Positions 25,846-35,027 of a stretch of 64,000 nucleotides of DNA are shown one piece after another (positions within the stretch are counted from its first letter, which is position 1; each line of letters opens with the position of its first letter). A program made the position numbers and the translations under genes. Location: the NCBI GenBank assembly GCA_002382085.1, contig DFZK01000009.1, positions 62,001 through 126,000 on the forward strand. The letters are read 5' to 3'. This DNA comes from Sulfurospirillum sp. UBA4058 (GTDB taxonomy: Bacteria; Campylobacterota; Campylobacteria; Campylobacterales; Sulfurospirillaceae). Below the pieces are notes generated by a model that was not told the DNA's origin, did no database searches, and worked only from the letters and a program-made list of their open reading frames with translations.

Positions 25846-27936
25846 TTAGTGCTTTTTCCATACGCTTACATGTAACGTTTTTAGCACGCGCTTGCGTTCG
25901 TTTTCATAACGAATTAAAGGCATATCCAATGCCTTTTGCGTCCATTCAAACGTCGGTTCCAAATGCTCTTTTAAGGCATCAAACGTGCTATATTTTTCGC
26001 CGTTTTTCTTAAAGCCGCCCAGCCATTTCGCTCGCGGCGTTTTACTTTCATCCCAATCGTAGCCGCTTGCGATCACTAAAAAAGCTCCCGTACGCATACG
26101 CGTAGAGATTGTTTTGAGAAAAAGCACCGGATCGTAAAGCGTGTCCAAAGTATCGTTGAGCAATACCAAATCGTACCCGTCGAAGTAAGGCTTCATATTG
26201 TGCGGATCGGCTTGCCAAAATTCGACTTTTTGACGCGCAGGATCGATGCTAAAATCGCTTAAACGACACTCATAGAAAGAGCACAATTCTCCCTCGTCTT
26301 TGAGTGCGTATTTGAGTTTTCCGCTCTCTTTGAAGTTGGTAGCCAAACGTACCACGCGTGCGGTAAACTCGATGCCGTGTACCGTTTCGTAAGCTTTTGC
26401 CAACGCAAACGTCGATCGTCCCGCACCGCATCCGATCTCTAAAGCTTTGGTTTTGGCTCCCTCGCATTCATTGCAAAAACGTGCTATCGCTTCGTAGTAG
26501 TTGTTCTCTTTCTCCCCAAAATGCGCATGGCAGAGTGAAGAGAGCTCAAAATCGGTTTCGTAAAATACCGAATGCGTCTCAACGTCTTCCTCCGACTCGA
26601 CGTAACGAAATCCCGCGTGTTGGTAAAAATGGCGGCGAAACGCATAACGCGAAGCACGAATAAGCTCATTGCCCGTGCTGATCCACGAACCGCCTTTGAT
26701 GAGATTGTGCCTGTCGTCAAACGTCGGTACGGAAAAGTCGTCGTACAACGGATGGACGCTAAAACCGTCAAATCCGTTGATCGGAGTTTCGCTCCATTGC
26801 CATACGTTACCGATAACATCGTAAAAATCGCCGAACGCAAACGTATCTACGGGTACGGAAGAGGCGAAGTATTCGAGGTTAACGTTACCCGGTGCTTTGT
26901 CCCAAAACGGTTCGTCGTTTTTGACATGTAAGTCGCGAAGCACGTACCATTCGTCCTCGCTCGGTAAGCGAATGCTTTTACCCTCTTTCGCACTTTTCCA
27001 GTTACAAAACGCTTTGGCTTCAAGATAGTTAACTTCTACCGGCCAGCTCCACGGCATTGCGATCTCTTCAAGCATCGTTCGCAAGCGATAACCCTCATCG
27101 GCTTTTCTCCAAAAAAGCGGCATTTTTGCCTCTTTGTACGTTCGCCATTTCCAACCCTCTTCGCTCCAAAAACGCGCCTCTTCGTATCCGCCCTCTTCTA
27201 CGAACGGTAAAAATTCGGCATTGGAAACAAGATATTTGGAAGCTTTGAAATCATGAATTTCTTTTACATGTAAGCCGTATTCGTTATCCCAACCGTAAAG
27301 CGCATCGTCTTTATTTTTTTCCAAACGAAGCGTCGTACCCGCAACGTCGATCAAGCGGTTTTGAACGACGGGCGTGTCGATCGGGCATATTTTCCAAAAC
27401 GGATGCGTTTGCACGTACGTTAAGGGCAATTGACGTATTAATACCGAAGAGGTTTCCAAGTGAATCCGTTCATGCTCGATTCCCATCAAGATCGCCCAAA
27501 ACGGGCTTTCCCACGAAAGCGGCATTTGAAGCGCCAAAGTGTCGATCAGCTCTAAAACCTTGGTTTTAACCGCATCGCGGTAAGCGCGAATTTCGGCAAT
27601 TTTCGGCCATGGATAATGTGTTTGATCCAGATCGTCCCAGCTCATTTCGTCCACGCCGATCGCAAAAATCGATTCATAGATCGGATTGATCCGTTTGTCG
27701 ATCAACTTCGCGAGCACCAATTTGTTGATAAAAAACGTCGCCGTATGTCCGAAATAAAAGACCAAAGGATGACGTAAAGGATCGGCGGTCACGTAATAAC
27801 TCTCGTCCTCTTTCATCGCCTCGAACAACTTTTCGTAAATGCCGTACGTTTTCAAAAAATAGTCGCGTATCTCTTGCCTTTTTTCTGCCGCACTTCCGAC
27901 GTTGAGCAGGATATTGCGCGTGGGGACGAGTTGCAT
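25846..27936 (-). CDS. ovoA: OvoA: 5-histidylcysteine sulfoxide synthase / 4-mercaptohistidine N-methyltransferase
   Basis: A 696-residue bifunctional enzyme for ovothiol synthesis. The N-terminal DinB-like part holds the iron site ('GIEHERIHLETS', the HxxxHxE pattern). The middle is a formylglycine-generating-enzyme-like sulfoxide synthase domain ('IGNVWQWSETPINGF', 'LIKGGSWISTGNE', 'RYAFRRHFYQHAGFRYV'). The last ~230 residues are a SAM methyltransferase ('ALEIGCGAGRSTFALAKA'). The fusion distinguishes OvoA from EgtB. It joins Cys and His oxidatively and later methylates the imidazole, giving an antioxidant thiol. It is one base from kdsA on the same strand. Two exact palindrome copies lie in it. 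Confidence 0.92.
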   Translation of the reverse strand: MQLVPTRNILLNVGSAAEKRQEIRDYFLKTYGIYEKLFEAMKEDESYYVTADPLRHPLVFYFGHTATFFINKLVLAKLIDKRINPIYESIFAIGVDEMSWDDLDQTHYPWPKIAEIRAYRDAVKTKVLELIDTLALQMPLSWESPFWAILMGIEHERIHLETSSVLIRQLPLTYVQTHPFWKICPIDTPVVQNRLIDVAGTTLRLEKNKDDALYGWDNEYGLHVKEIHDFKASKYLVSNAEFLPFVEEGGYEEARFWSEEGWKWRTYKEAKMPLFWRKADEGYRLRTMLEEIAMPWSWPVEVNYLEAKAFCNWKSAKEGKSIRLPSEDEWYVLRDLHVKNDEPFWDKAPGNVNLEYFASSVPVDTFAFGDFYDVIGNVWQWSETPINGFDGFSVHPLYDDFSVPTFDDRHNLIKGGSWISTGNELIRASRYAFRRHFYQHAGFRYVESEEDVETHSVFYETDFELSSLCHAHFGEKENNYYEAIARFCNECEGAKTKALEIGCGAGRSTFALAKAYETVHGIEFTARVVRLATNFKESGKLKYALKDEGELCSFYECRLSDFSIDPARQKVEFWQADPHNMKPYFDGYDLVLLNDTLDTLYDPVLFLKTISTRMRTGAFLVIASGYDWDESKTPRAKWLGGFKKNGEKYSTFDALKEHLEPTFEWTQKALDMPLIRYENERKRVLKTLHVSVWKKH

Positions 27937-27937
27937 G

Positions 27938-28738
27938 CTAGGCCTTTAGGCTGTTTTGAATCGCTTGAATGTCTTTGATCGCCGCGTCTAAATCTTCCAA
28001 ATAAAGCATATTCGGTCCGTCGCATAACGCGATACACGGATCGAAATGGGTCTCAAAAAAGAAACCGTCCACGCCCACGGCGGCCGCCGCACGCGAAAGC
28101 GGACGCACAAATTCGCGTTTTCCTCCGCTTTTACCGCCCTCGGTTCCGGGCATTTGAACCGAATGCGTCGCATCGAAGATGACCGGAGCAAAGGAACGCA
28201 TAATCTCGAAACTGCGCATGTCCACGACCAAATTGCCGTATCCAAACGTCGAGCCTCGCTCGGTCAACCACACGCCCGCTTTCTCGGCGGCGGCGTATCC
28301 TTCTTCCCTCACGCCGCGCGTATCCAAGACTTTTTTGACCGAATAACGCATATCGGCGGGATTTAAAAATTGACCTTTTTTAATGTTTACGACACATTTC
28401 GTCTGAGCCGCGGCTACCAATAAATCGGTCTGGCGGCATAAAAAAGCGGGTATCTGTAACACGTCGACGACTTCTCCCACGGGCTTTGCTTGCGTATAAT
28501 CGTGAATATCCGTCAAAAGCTTGTAGCCAAACTGCGTTCTCACTTCGTCGAGCAGCTTCAATCCCGCGTCAAGTCCCGGGCCTCTAAAGCTGTCGATACT
28601 CGTACGATTGGCTTTATCGAAACTGGATTTAAAGTAAAAATCGATAGTGGAATCTTCATGGTACGTCATCAATTTTTCGGCAACCCGAAAAAGATTGTCG
28701 CGACTTTCGATCACGCACGGTCCTGCAATTAAAATCAT
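27938..28738 (-). CDS. kdsA: 3-deoxy-8-phosphooctulonate synthase (KDO-8-P synthase)
   Basis: A 266-residue TIM-barrel enzyme that joins phosphoenolpyruvate and arabinose 5-phosphate to make KDO-8-P for the LPS inner core. 'AGPCVIESRDNLF', 'FKSSFDKANRTS' and 'VFDATHSVQMPG' are family signatures. The Cys in 'AGPCVIE' and the C-terminal 'ETHFDP' fit a metal-dependent form, though this was not tested. It overlaps the upstream exporter gene by four bases. Confidence 0.97.
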   Translation of the reverse strand: MILIAGPCVIESRDNLFRVAEKLMTYHEDSTIDFYFKSSFDKANRTSIDSFRGPGLDAGLKLLDEVRTQFGYKLLTDIHDYTQAKPVGEVVDVLQIPAFLCRQTDLLVAAAQTKCVVNIKKGQFLNPADMRYSVKKVLDTRGVREEGYAAAEKAGVWLTERGSTFGYGNLVVDMRSFEIMRSFAPVIFDATHSVQMPGTEGGKSGGKREFVRPLSRAAAAVGVDGFFFETHFDPCIALCDGPNMLYLEDLDAAIKDIQAIQNSLKA

Positions 28739-29631
28739 TCTTTCTCCTTAGCGACGATAACGCCGCTTAAAATAACCAAGAGTATACCCAATAGACCCAT
28801 AAAATCCGGTAAAGGATCGCCCAAAAACAATCCGATCAAGAGTGAAAAGAAGATAATCGAATATCCTGCCGCCCCGACGATACCCGCTTTGGTCGTCCCG
28901 AATGCCTTGGTCATATACAGTTGTCCCACCGCACCCGAAAAGCCCATCAAACCGATATAAAGCCACTGAATACCTGAGGGCATTTTAAACGTACCGAGCA
29001 TAAAATCAAACATCGGTGCACTGTAAAATTCGCTCACGAGCATAAACAACGCCGGAAAAACCGTGCCGGTCGAAACAAACGCTAAAACGATAATGCGCGT
29101 ATCGTAAACTTTATTGAGTTCGCGCACGCTCGTGTACGCAAGTGCCGCTCCCAGACCGCTGAAGAGTCCGAAAAGGTCGGTTTTGGAAACCGACACTAAC
29201 GCGCCGGGTTTCATCACCATAACGATACCGACAAAGCCGAAAAAAACGGCAACCCATCCCTTCCAGCCGATATGCTCTTTCAAAAAGAAAAATGCCAAAA
29301 TAGCGGTAAAAATAGGCGCGGTTCTTGAAAACGTCATGGCATCCGCAAGCGGAATATGCGCAATATTGTAGAAAAAAACCAGCATTGAAAAAAAACCGAT
29401 CAATGCCCGAAAGAGTAATAACCAAGGCTTACCGCCGACTTGTTTAAGGGGTTTTTGTAAAAACGTTGCCACCATCAGACACATCGTAAGTCCGTTACGG
29501 AAAAAAACCACTTCGACCGAATCGAAATCTTGACTGAGCACTTTTGCGAATGCCCCGTCGATTGCAAAACTAAACGATGAAACGAGCATCAATAAAACGC
29601 CGCGGTTCATCCCTGAAATAAACGCTCCCAC
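28735..29631 (-). CDS. EamA/DMT-family membrane transporter
   Basis: A 298-residue protein with ten hydrophobic helices in two EamA repeats ('GVLLMLVSSFSFAIDGAFAKVLSQ', 'LFGLFSGLGAALAYTSVRELNK'). The family exports metabolites or nucleotide sugars; the substrate is unknown. The equivalent position upstream of kdsA in Campylobacter holds a similar membrane protein as far as I recall. The frame opens at a GTG; the ATG eight codons later (MNRGVLLML) is an equally likely start. It is divergent from the MscS gene at 29720. Confidence 0.85.
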   Translation of the reverse strand: MGAFISGMNRGVLLMLVSSFSFAIDGAFAKVLSQDFDSVEVVFFRNGLTMCLMVATFLQKPLKQVGGKPWLLLFRALIGFFSMLVFFYNIAHIPLADAMTFSRTAPIFTAILAFFFLKEHIGWKGWVAVFFGFVGIVMVMKPGALVSVSKTDLFGLFSGLGAALAYTSVRELNKVYDTRIIVLAFVSTGTVFPALFMLVSEFYSAPMFDFMLGTFKMPSGIQWLYIGLMGFSGAVGQLYMTKAFGTTKAGIVGAAGYSIIFFSLLIGLFLGDPLPDFMGLLGILLVILSGVIVAKEKE

Positions 29632-29719
29632 ACCGACTCCACATGTAACCTAAAATGCGTTATCTTAATCCTTTCCGTGTTAAAATTCGTTGATTTTTAC
29701 CTCTTAGCTTGGAGACGTC

Positions 29720-30793
29720 ATGAATCTTGAATCCATCTTGAACTATTCGCTTTGGGGCTTCCCGGTCGCCAACGTCGGTATCGCGTTGCTCATTTTTTTC
29801 TCGTCGCTGCTCTTTCGCCGCATCATCAGTAAACTGTTGCTCAAACCGCTGCGTAAGCATTCGCGTCAAGGCAAAAAAGAGGACAACCAAAATAAAATTC
29901 TCGACGTTATCGAAGAACCGCTCAAACTCTCTATCGTCTTGTTCGGTCTTTATTTTGCGATCAAATGGTTGCCGTTTAAAAACATCGACCGCTTTTTGGA
30001 GCTGTTTGTACGTTCGTGTCTTAGCTTCGTCGTTTTTTGGATTTTGTACCGTTTGGTCGAGGCGTTTTCGAACCTTTTTAACCTTTTTTCATCCAAATTC
30101 GGCAAAGAACTTCACTCTGACATTCAAAACTTTTTGATTAAAACGCTTCGCGTTCTTATCATCGCTATCGGCGTCATGGCGATTTTACAAGAATGGGGCA
30201 TCAACGTGAGTGCCTTTGTCGCCTCTTTGGGACTGGGAGGTTTAGCCTTCGCTTTAGCGGCCAAAGACACGATCGCCAATTTATTCGGCTCTTTAGTCAT
30301 CTTTAGCGATCGTCCGTTTAAAGTCGGCGACTGGATTCAAACACCCGTCGTGGAGGGCATTATCGAGGAAATCGGCATTCGTTCTACCAAAGTACGTACC
30401 TTCGCGCAAGCCTTAGTAAGCGTGCCCAACGCCACGGTTGCCAACACGCCGATTACCAACTGGACGCGTATGGGCAAACGCCGCATTAACACTCGTATCG
30501 GGCTAACGTACGCGACCAGCGTCGAGCAAATCCAAACGATCGTCGAGGAGATTACCGCGATGCTCAAAAACCATCCGGACATTCACCAAGAGACGATTTT
30601 GGTCTATTTCGATGAATTTCAAGACAGTGCGCTTAGCATCTTTCTTTACTTTTTTACCAAAACAACGGTTTGGGCGGAATTCTTACATGTAAGGCAAGAC
30701 GTCAACCTTAAAATTATGCACATCGTCGAGCGTAACGGTGCGCAGTTTGCGTTCCCTTCTCAAACGCTCTACGTCGAGAGTTTACCAAAATAA
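29720..30793 (+). CDS. MscS-family mechanosensitive channel with extended N-terminus
   Basis: A 357-residue channel with four N-terminal helices (one or two more than E. coli MscS), the pore helix 'ASLGLGGLAFALAAKDTIANLFGSL', and the beta domain 'DRPFKVGDWIQTPVVEGIIEEIGIRSTKVRTF'. It resembles the YnaI/YbdG-like, medium-size MscS subgroup. An exact TTACATGTAA copy lies at 30683-30692. A TTGGAG ribosome binding site precedes the ATG. It separates the EamA gene from der, where I recall no such gene in Campylobacter. Confidence 0.9.
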   Translation: MNLESILNYSLWGFPVANVGIALLIFFSSLLFRRIISKLLLKPLRKHSRQGKKEDNQNKILDVIEEPLKLSIVLFGLYFAIKWLPFKNIDRFLELFVRSCLSFVVFWILYRLVEAFSNLFNLFSSKFGKELHSDIQNFLIKTLRVLIIAIGVMAILQEWGINVSAFVASLGLGGLAFALAAKDTIANLFGSLVIFSDRPFKVGDWIQTPVVEGIIEEIGIRSTKVRTFAQALVSVPNATVANTPITNWTRMGKRRINTRIGLTYATSVEQIQTIVEEITAMLKNHPDIHQETILVYFDEFQDSALSIFLYFFTKTTVWAEFLHVRQDVNLKIMHIVERNGAQFAFPSQTLYVESLPK

Positions 30794-30807
30794 CAGCAAA
30801 GCAACGC

Positions 30808-30813
30808 TATAAT
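30808..30813 (+). promoter_or_regulatory. probable -10 element for der operon
   Basis: A perfect TATAAT lies 35 bases before the der start and 15 bases after the mscS stop. Campylobacterota promoters rely mainly on the -10 box, so absence of a clear -35 is expected. It would drive der-aroK-trpS-serS-pflB. Confidence 0.5.
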
Positions 30814-30848
30814 GTATCTCATTTAGGTTATCTTTACAAAAGGTTCGT

Positions 30849-32276
30849 ATGAAAAAAATAGCCATTATCGGGCTTCCCAACGTGGGCAAAAGCTCGTTAT
30901 TCAACCGCATCGCCAAACAACGCATCGCTATTACTTCCGATTTTAGCGGCACGACGCGCGATATCAAATCCCATGAAGTCTTCATCGGCGAAAAACCGTG
31001 CATTATTTTGGATACCGGCGGGCTCGATCGCTCTTCGGAATTGTTCGCCAACGTTCACGACATGTCGATGGAAACGTCTAAAAAAGCCGATATTTTACTG
31101 ATGGTCGTTGACGGGAAACGGCTTCCGAGCGATGAAGAGAAAAAGATTTTTTACGCCCTACAAGCACGTAACAAGCCGATCGCACTGGTCATCAACAAAA
31201 TCGACAACGACAAAGAGATGGAACGCGCTTGGGAATTTAGCGAATTCGGCGCGGAAAACGTTTTTGCGATCTCCGTTTCGCACAATCGAGGCGTGAGTGC
31301 CCTTTTGGAGTGGATCGCTACGTATCTGCCGACGCCGGAAGGATCGGTCGTCAACGAACCGAGCGAAAACGACGAGGAAGAAGACGAAGATTGGGGCGAA
31401 GAGGACGACTGGGATGACGAAGAAGAACTTCCCGCGGCGATCGAAGAAGAAACCGTCCCCGACAACCGCATCAACGTTGCGATTATCGGACGCGTCAACG
31501 TCGGAAAAAGCTCACTACTGAACGCTTTAGTCGGAAAACAGCGTGCCGTCGTCAGCAGCATCGAAGGAACGACGATCGATCCGGTCGACGAAGCCATAGA
31601 GTACAACGAAAAAATCATCAATTTCGTCGATACGGCGGGTCTTCGCCGTCGCGGAAAAATTGAAGGTATCGAAAAATTCGCTTTAATGCGCACCAAAGAG
31701 ATGCTTGAACGCGCCAATATCGCTTTATTGGTTTTAGACGCTAGCGAGCCTTTTAAAGAGCTCGACGAACGTATCGCGGGGCTTGTGGAAGAAAACAATC
31801 TCGCGTGCATCATCGTCTTAAACAAATGGGACCAAGCAAACGTCGAATACGAAGAGATCATGAAAGAAGTCAGGGATCGTTTTAAGTTTCTCTCGTATGC
31901 GCCGCTTATTAGCGTTTCGGCATTGACGAAACAACGCGTTTCCAAGATCAAAGAGATGCTTTTGAGCGTTTACGAAAACTATGCGCAACGCATTCCGACC
32001 GCGCGTCTTAACGAAGTAATTAAAGAAGCAACGATCAAACATCAAATCCCAAGCGATCACGCCAAAGTCGTTAAAATCTATTTTGCGACCCAGTACCAGA
32101 GCAAACCGCCTCGCATCGTTTTGGTGATGAACAAACCGCGCTCCTTGCATTTTAGCTACCGACGCTATTTGGCAAACCGACTGCGCGAAACGTTCAACCT
32201 TGAGGGCACGCCTATTTTGATCTATCCGCGCGCCAAAGGCGAAAAAGACGAACAAAACGAGCAAGACGATGCTTGA
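30849..32276 (+). CDS. der: ribosome biogenesis GTPase Der (EngA)
   Basis: A 475-residue protein with two tandem GTPase domains and a C-terminal KH-like domain. The first P-loop is GLPNVGKSS (residues 8-16), the second GRVNVGKSS (214-222); switch and NKxD motifs are intact in both ('NKID', 'NKWD'). It is required for 50S subunit maturation. The linker between the two domains (about residues 172-204) carries a strongly acidic insertion, more than 15 Asp/Glu. It heads the conserved der-aroK-trpS-serS-pflB order. Confidence 0.96.
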   Translation: MKKIAIIGLPNVGKSSLFNRIAKQRIAITSDFSGTTRDIKSHEVFIGEKPCIILDTGGLDRSSELFANVHDMSMETSKKADILLMVVDGKRLPSDEEKKIFYALQARNKPIALVINKIDNDKEMERAWEFSEFGAENVFAISVSHNRGVSALLEWIATYLPTPEGSVVNEPSENDEEEDEDWGEEDDWDDEEELPAAIEEETVPDNRINVAIIGRVNVGKSSLLNALVGKQRAVVSSIEGTTIDPVDEAIEYNEKIINFVDTAGLRRRGKIEGIEKFALMRTKEMLERANIALLVLDASEPFKELDERIAGLVEENNLACIIVLNKWDQANVEYEEIMKEVRDRFKFLSYAPLISVSALTKQRVSKIKEMLLSVYENYAQRIPTARLNEVIKEATIKHQIPSDHAKVVKIYFATQYQSKPPRIVLVMNKPRSLHFSYRRYLANRLRETFNLEGTPILIYPRAKGEKDEQNEQDDA

Positions 32277-32820
32277 TCCTAAAAATAAAAATATCGTTTT
32301 TATCGGCTTTATGGGTGTGGGAAAAGGAACGATCGCACGCGCGTTGATTCAAAAGACCGATCGTTTCGGGCTCGATACGGACGACCTGATCGAAAGTATG
32401 GAAAACCGAAAAATCAAAGAGATTTTTGAGAAAGACGGTGAAGCGACGTTTCGCAAACTCGAGAAAAAAACCGCCAAATGGCTTCAAAAAAACGTTCAAA
32501 ATGCCCTCATCTCAACCGGCGGCGGCTTTTTTAAAACCGACAATCTAGACAAAATCGGCACCGTCGTCTATCTTCGCTCTTCCTACGAAGGGATTATGGC
32601 GCGACTGATGGCACACGAAAAAGCAGACCTCAAACTTGCCAAACGACCGCTTCTAAGCGATGAGGCCAAAGCCAAAGCTCTGTTTGAAGAGCGTGCTCCT
32701 TTATACGAAAAAAAAGCCGACGTGATTATCGACGTCGAAAACCGCTCGGTCCAAGAGATCGTCACGGAAATCATCAAAGTTTTAAAACTAAAAAGGATTA
32801 AAAAACGATGCGAGTCTTAA
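32269..32820 (+). CDS. aroK: shikimate kinase
   Basis: A 183-residue kinase that phosphorylates shikimate at the 3-OH in the aromatic amino acid pathway. The P-loop is GFMGVGKGT. The shikimate-binding residues are seen in 'LDTDDLIE', 'GEATFRKLE' and 'STGGGFF', and the lid in 'KRPLL'. The start overlaps der by eight bases, so it is translationally coupled. It is slightly longer at the C-terminus (Lys/Arg-rich tail) than E. coli AroK. Confidence 0.94.
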   Translation: MLDPKNKNIVFIGFMGVGKGTIARALIQKTDRFGLDTDDLIESMENRKIKEIFEKDGEATFRKLEKKTAKWLQKNVQNALISTGGGFFKTDNLDKIGTVVYLRSSYEGIMARLMAHEKADLKLAKRPLLSDEAKAKALFEERAPLYEKKADVIIDVENRSVQEIVTEIIKVLKLKRIKKRCES

Positions 32821-33773
32821 CGGGAATTCAACCCTCCGGTGCCCTTCATATCGGCAATTACTTCGGTGCGATCAAACAAATGGTCGACCTACAGGAAAAC
32901 AGCGATTTGTTTATTTTTATTCCGAACTACCATGCGCTCACGTCGTTGAAAAACGCTCCGGCACTCAAGCAAAATACGCTCGATGCGGCCATCAATTTTA
33001 TGGCTTTGGGTATCGATCCTTCCAAGTCTACGCTATGGGTGCAATCGGACGTTAAGGAAGTATTGGAGCTCTATTGGATTCTATCGGGCTATACGCCGAT
33101 GGGTTTATTGGAACGTGCGCACAGCTACAAAGATAAAGTCGCCAAAGGCATTGCGGCAAACCATTCGCTCTTTTCGTACCCCGTGCTAATGGCGGCGGAT
33201 ATTTTGCTCTACGACTCGGACGTTATTCCCGTCGGAAAAGATCAGATTCAACATGTCGAAATCGCACGCGACATTGCCATCAAATTTAACAACGACTTCG
33301 GCGAAATTTTTACCGTACCGACCTTTAAAGTCGAAGAAGAAGTTGCCACGGTTCCGGGTATCGACGGGGCGAAAATGAGTAAAAGCTACGGCAATACGAT
33401 CGATATTTTTTGCGGCGAGAAAGAGCTCAAAAAGACGATTGCCCGTGTCGTGACGGATTCGACTCCTTTGGAAGAACCCAAAGACTATACGACATGTAAC
33501 GTTTTTGCTTTGGCTAAACTCTTTTTGAAAAATGACGAAGTAGAAGCGTTAAAAGAGCGTTATACAAAAGGCGGCGAAGGATACGGCCATTTTAAAGCCT
33601 ATTTGAACGAATTGATTTGGAACTATTTTGCAGACGCACGCGAAAAACGCGCCTACTTTTTAGACCATCCAAACGAAGTCATCGAAATTTTAGAAGCCGG
33701 CGCATGCAAAGCCCGTAGTATTGCTTCCGAAAAAATGAAAATCGTACGCGACCTTGTCGGAATTTATCGTTAG
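32808..33773 (+). CDS. trpS: tryptophanyl-tRNA synthetase
   Basis: A 321-residue class I aminoacyl-tRNA synthetase. The HIGH motif appears as 'PSGALHIGNYFGA' and the KMSKS motif as 'AKMSKSYG'. It charges tRNA-Trp. The start lies inside the end of aroK (13-base overlap) with AAAGGA about 11 bases upstream. Length is typical for the bacterial enzyme. Confidence 0.97.
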   Translation: MRVLTGIQPSGALHIGNYFGAIKQMVDLQENSDLFIFIPNYHALTSLKNAPALKQNTLDAAINFMALGIDPSKSTLWVQSDVKEVLELYWILSGYTPMGLLERAHSYKDKVAKGIAANHSLFSYPVLMAADILLYDSDVIPVGKDQIQHVEIARDIAIKFNNDFGEIFTVPTFKVEEEVATVPGIDGAKMSKSYGNTIDIFCGEKELKKTIARVVTDSTPLEEPKDYTTCNVFALAKLFLKNDEVEALKERYTKGGEGYGHFKAYLNELIWNYFADAREKRAYFLDHPNEVIEILEAGACKARSIASEKMKIVRDLVGIYR

Positions 33774-33778
33774 GAACT

Positions 33779-35026
33779 TTGATGTTAGATATTAAACTGA
33801 TACAAAATGATTTTGAAACCGTAGCGACCGCGCTTCGCAAGAAAAAAGTCGACGAAAGTCTGTTGGAAAATCTTCGAACGCTCTCTTTGGAGCTTAAAAA
33901 CGCACGCATCGTGCTAGAGCCTTTGCAAGCGGAGCAAAACGCCAAAAGCAAACTCTTCGGCGTTTATGCCAAAGAAGGCAAAGACGTCAACGCGCTCAAA
34001 GCGGAACTTGCGGACAATAAAGCCAAAATCGCCGAAGCGCAAGAGATCGTTCGAACACTTGAAGAAAAGATGGAAGCACAAGCCTCTATCATTCCCAATA
34101 TGCCCTCTTCTCTTGTACCCGAGGGCGAAGACGAAAACGACAACGTCGAACTCAAACGCGTTTTAGAGCCTCGCGTTTTTTCGTTTACGCCTAAAGAACA
34201 TTGGGATTTGGACATTAAACAAAACTGGATCGATTTTGAACGCGGCGTTAAGCTCTCCAAAAGCCGATTTAGCGTTCTTAAAAACGAAGCGGCACGCCTA
34301 GAGCGCGCTTTGATCAACTATATGCTCGATTTCAACCGCAAACGCGGATTTCACGAAGTATGCGTTCCCTACATCGTCAACCGCGAAACCTTGATGGGAA
34401 CGGGACAACTGCCTAAATTCGAAGACGATCTGTTTAAAATCGAAGGCGAAGAACTTTTCTTGATTCCCACCGCCGAAGTTCCCGTGACAAACCTCTTTCG
34501 AGACGAAATTTTGACCCTAGAAGAGTTACCTATCAAGATGACATGTTATTCGGCGTGTTTTCGTAAAGAAGCCGGAAGTGCCGGCAAAGACACGCGCGGT
34601 ATGATTCGCCAGCATCAATTTGATAAAGTCGAGCTGGTCAGTATCACGACCCCCGAGCAAAGCGAAGCCGTTTTTGAGGAGATGCTTTCGTGTGCTTCCG
34701 ATCTCTTGACGTCGTTAGGACTTCCGCACCGCCATTTGATGCTTTGCGGCGGAGACCTTGGATTTAGTGCCGCCAAAACGGTTGATTTGGAAGTCTGGCT
34801 TCCCGGACAAAACCGCTACCGTGAGATCAGTTCCGTCTCAAATACGTTTGATTTTCAAGCCAGACGTGCCAAAATTCGTTTTAAAGATAACGGCAAAAAC
34901 CGCCTCGTCCATACGCTCAACGGTTCTTCGCTAGCCGTCGGACGTACGTTGATCGCACTCATGGAAAACTACCAGCAAGAAGACGGTAGTATCGCGATTC
35001 CAGACGTTTTAAAAGAGTACATGTAA
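33779..35026 (+). CDS. serS: seryl-tRNA synthetase
   Basis: A 415-residue class II synthetase with the N-terminal tRNA-binding coiled-coil arm (residues 27-100, rich in Lys/Glu/Leu) and the catalytic core with motif 2 'CFRKEAGSAGKDTRGMIRQHQFDKVE' split over conserved Arg residues, and motif 3 'NGSSLAVGRTLIALMENYQ'. It charges the serine tRNAs, including the one encoded at 22388. The stop codon is embedded in a TACATGTAA sequence (35019-35027). The next gene starts two bases later. Confidence 0.97.
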   Translation: MMLDIKLIQNDFETVATALRKKKVDESLLENLRTLSLELKNARIVLEPLQAEQNAKSKLFGVYAKEGKDVNALKAELADNKAKIAEAQEIVRTLEEKMEAQASIIPNMPSSLVPEGEDENDNVELKRVLEPRVFSFTPKEHWDLDIKQNWIDFERGVKLSKSRFSVLKNEAARLERALINYMLDFNRKRGFHEVCVPYIVNRETLMGTGQLPKFEDDLFKIEGEELFLIPTAEVPVTNLFRDEILTLEELPIKMTCYSACFRKEAGSAGKDTRGMIRQHQFDKVELVSITTPEQSEAVFEEMLSCASDLLTSLGLPHRHLMLCGGDLGFSAAKTVDLEVWLPGQNRYREISSVSNTFDFQARRAKIRFKDNGKNRLVHTLNGSSLAVGRTLIALMENYQQEDGSIAIPDVLKEYM

Positions 35027-35027
35027 G

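Noticed and set aside
31151..31951. 266-codon open frame antisense to der
   Set aside because: It is a shadow of the second GTPase domain, Ser-rich and low-complexity, with no ribosome binding site; der is unmistakable on the plus strand.
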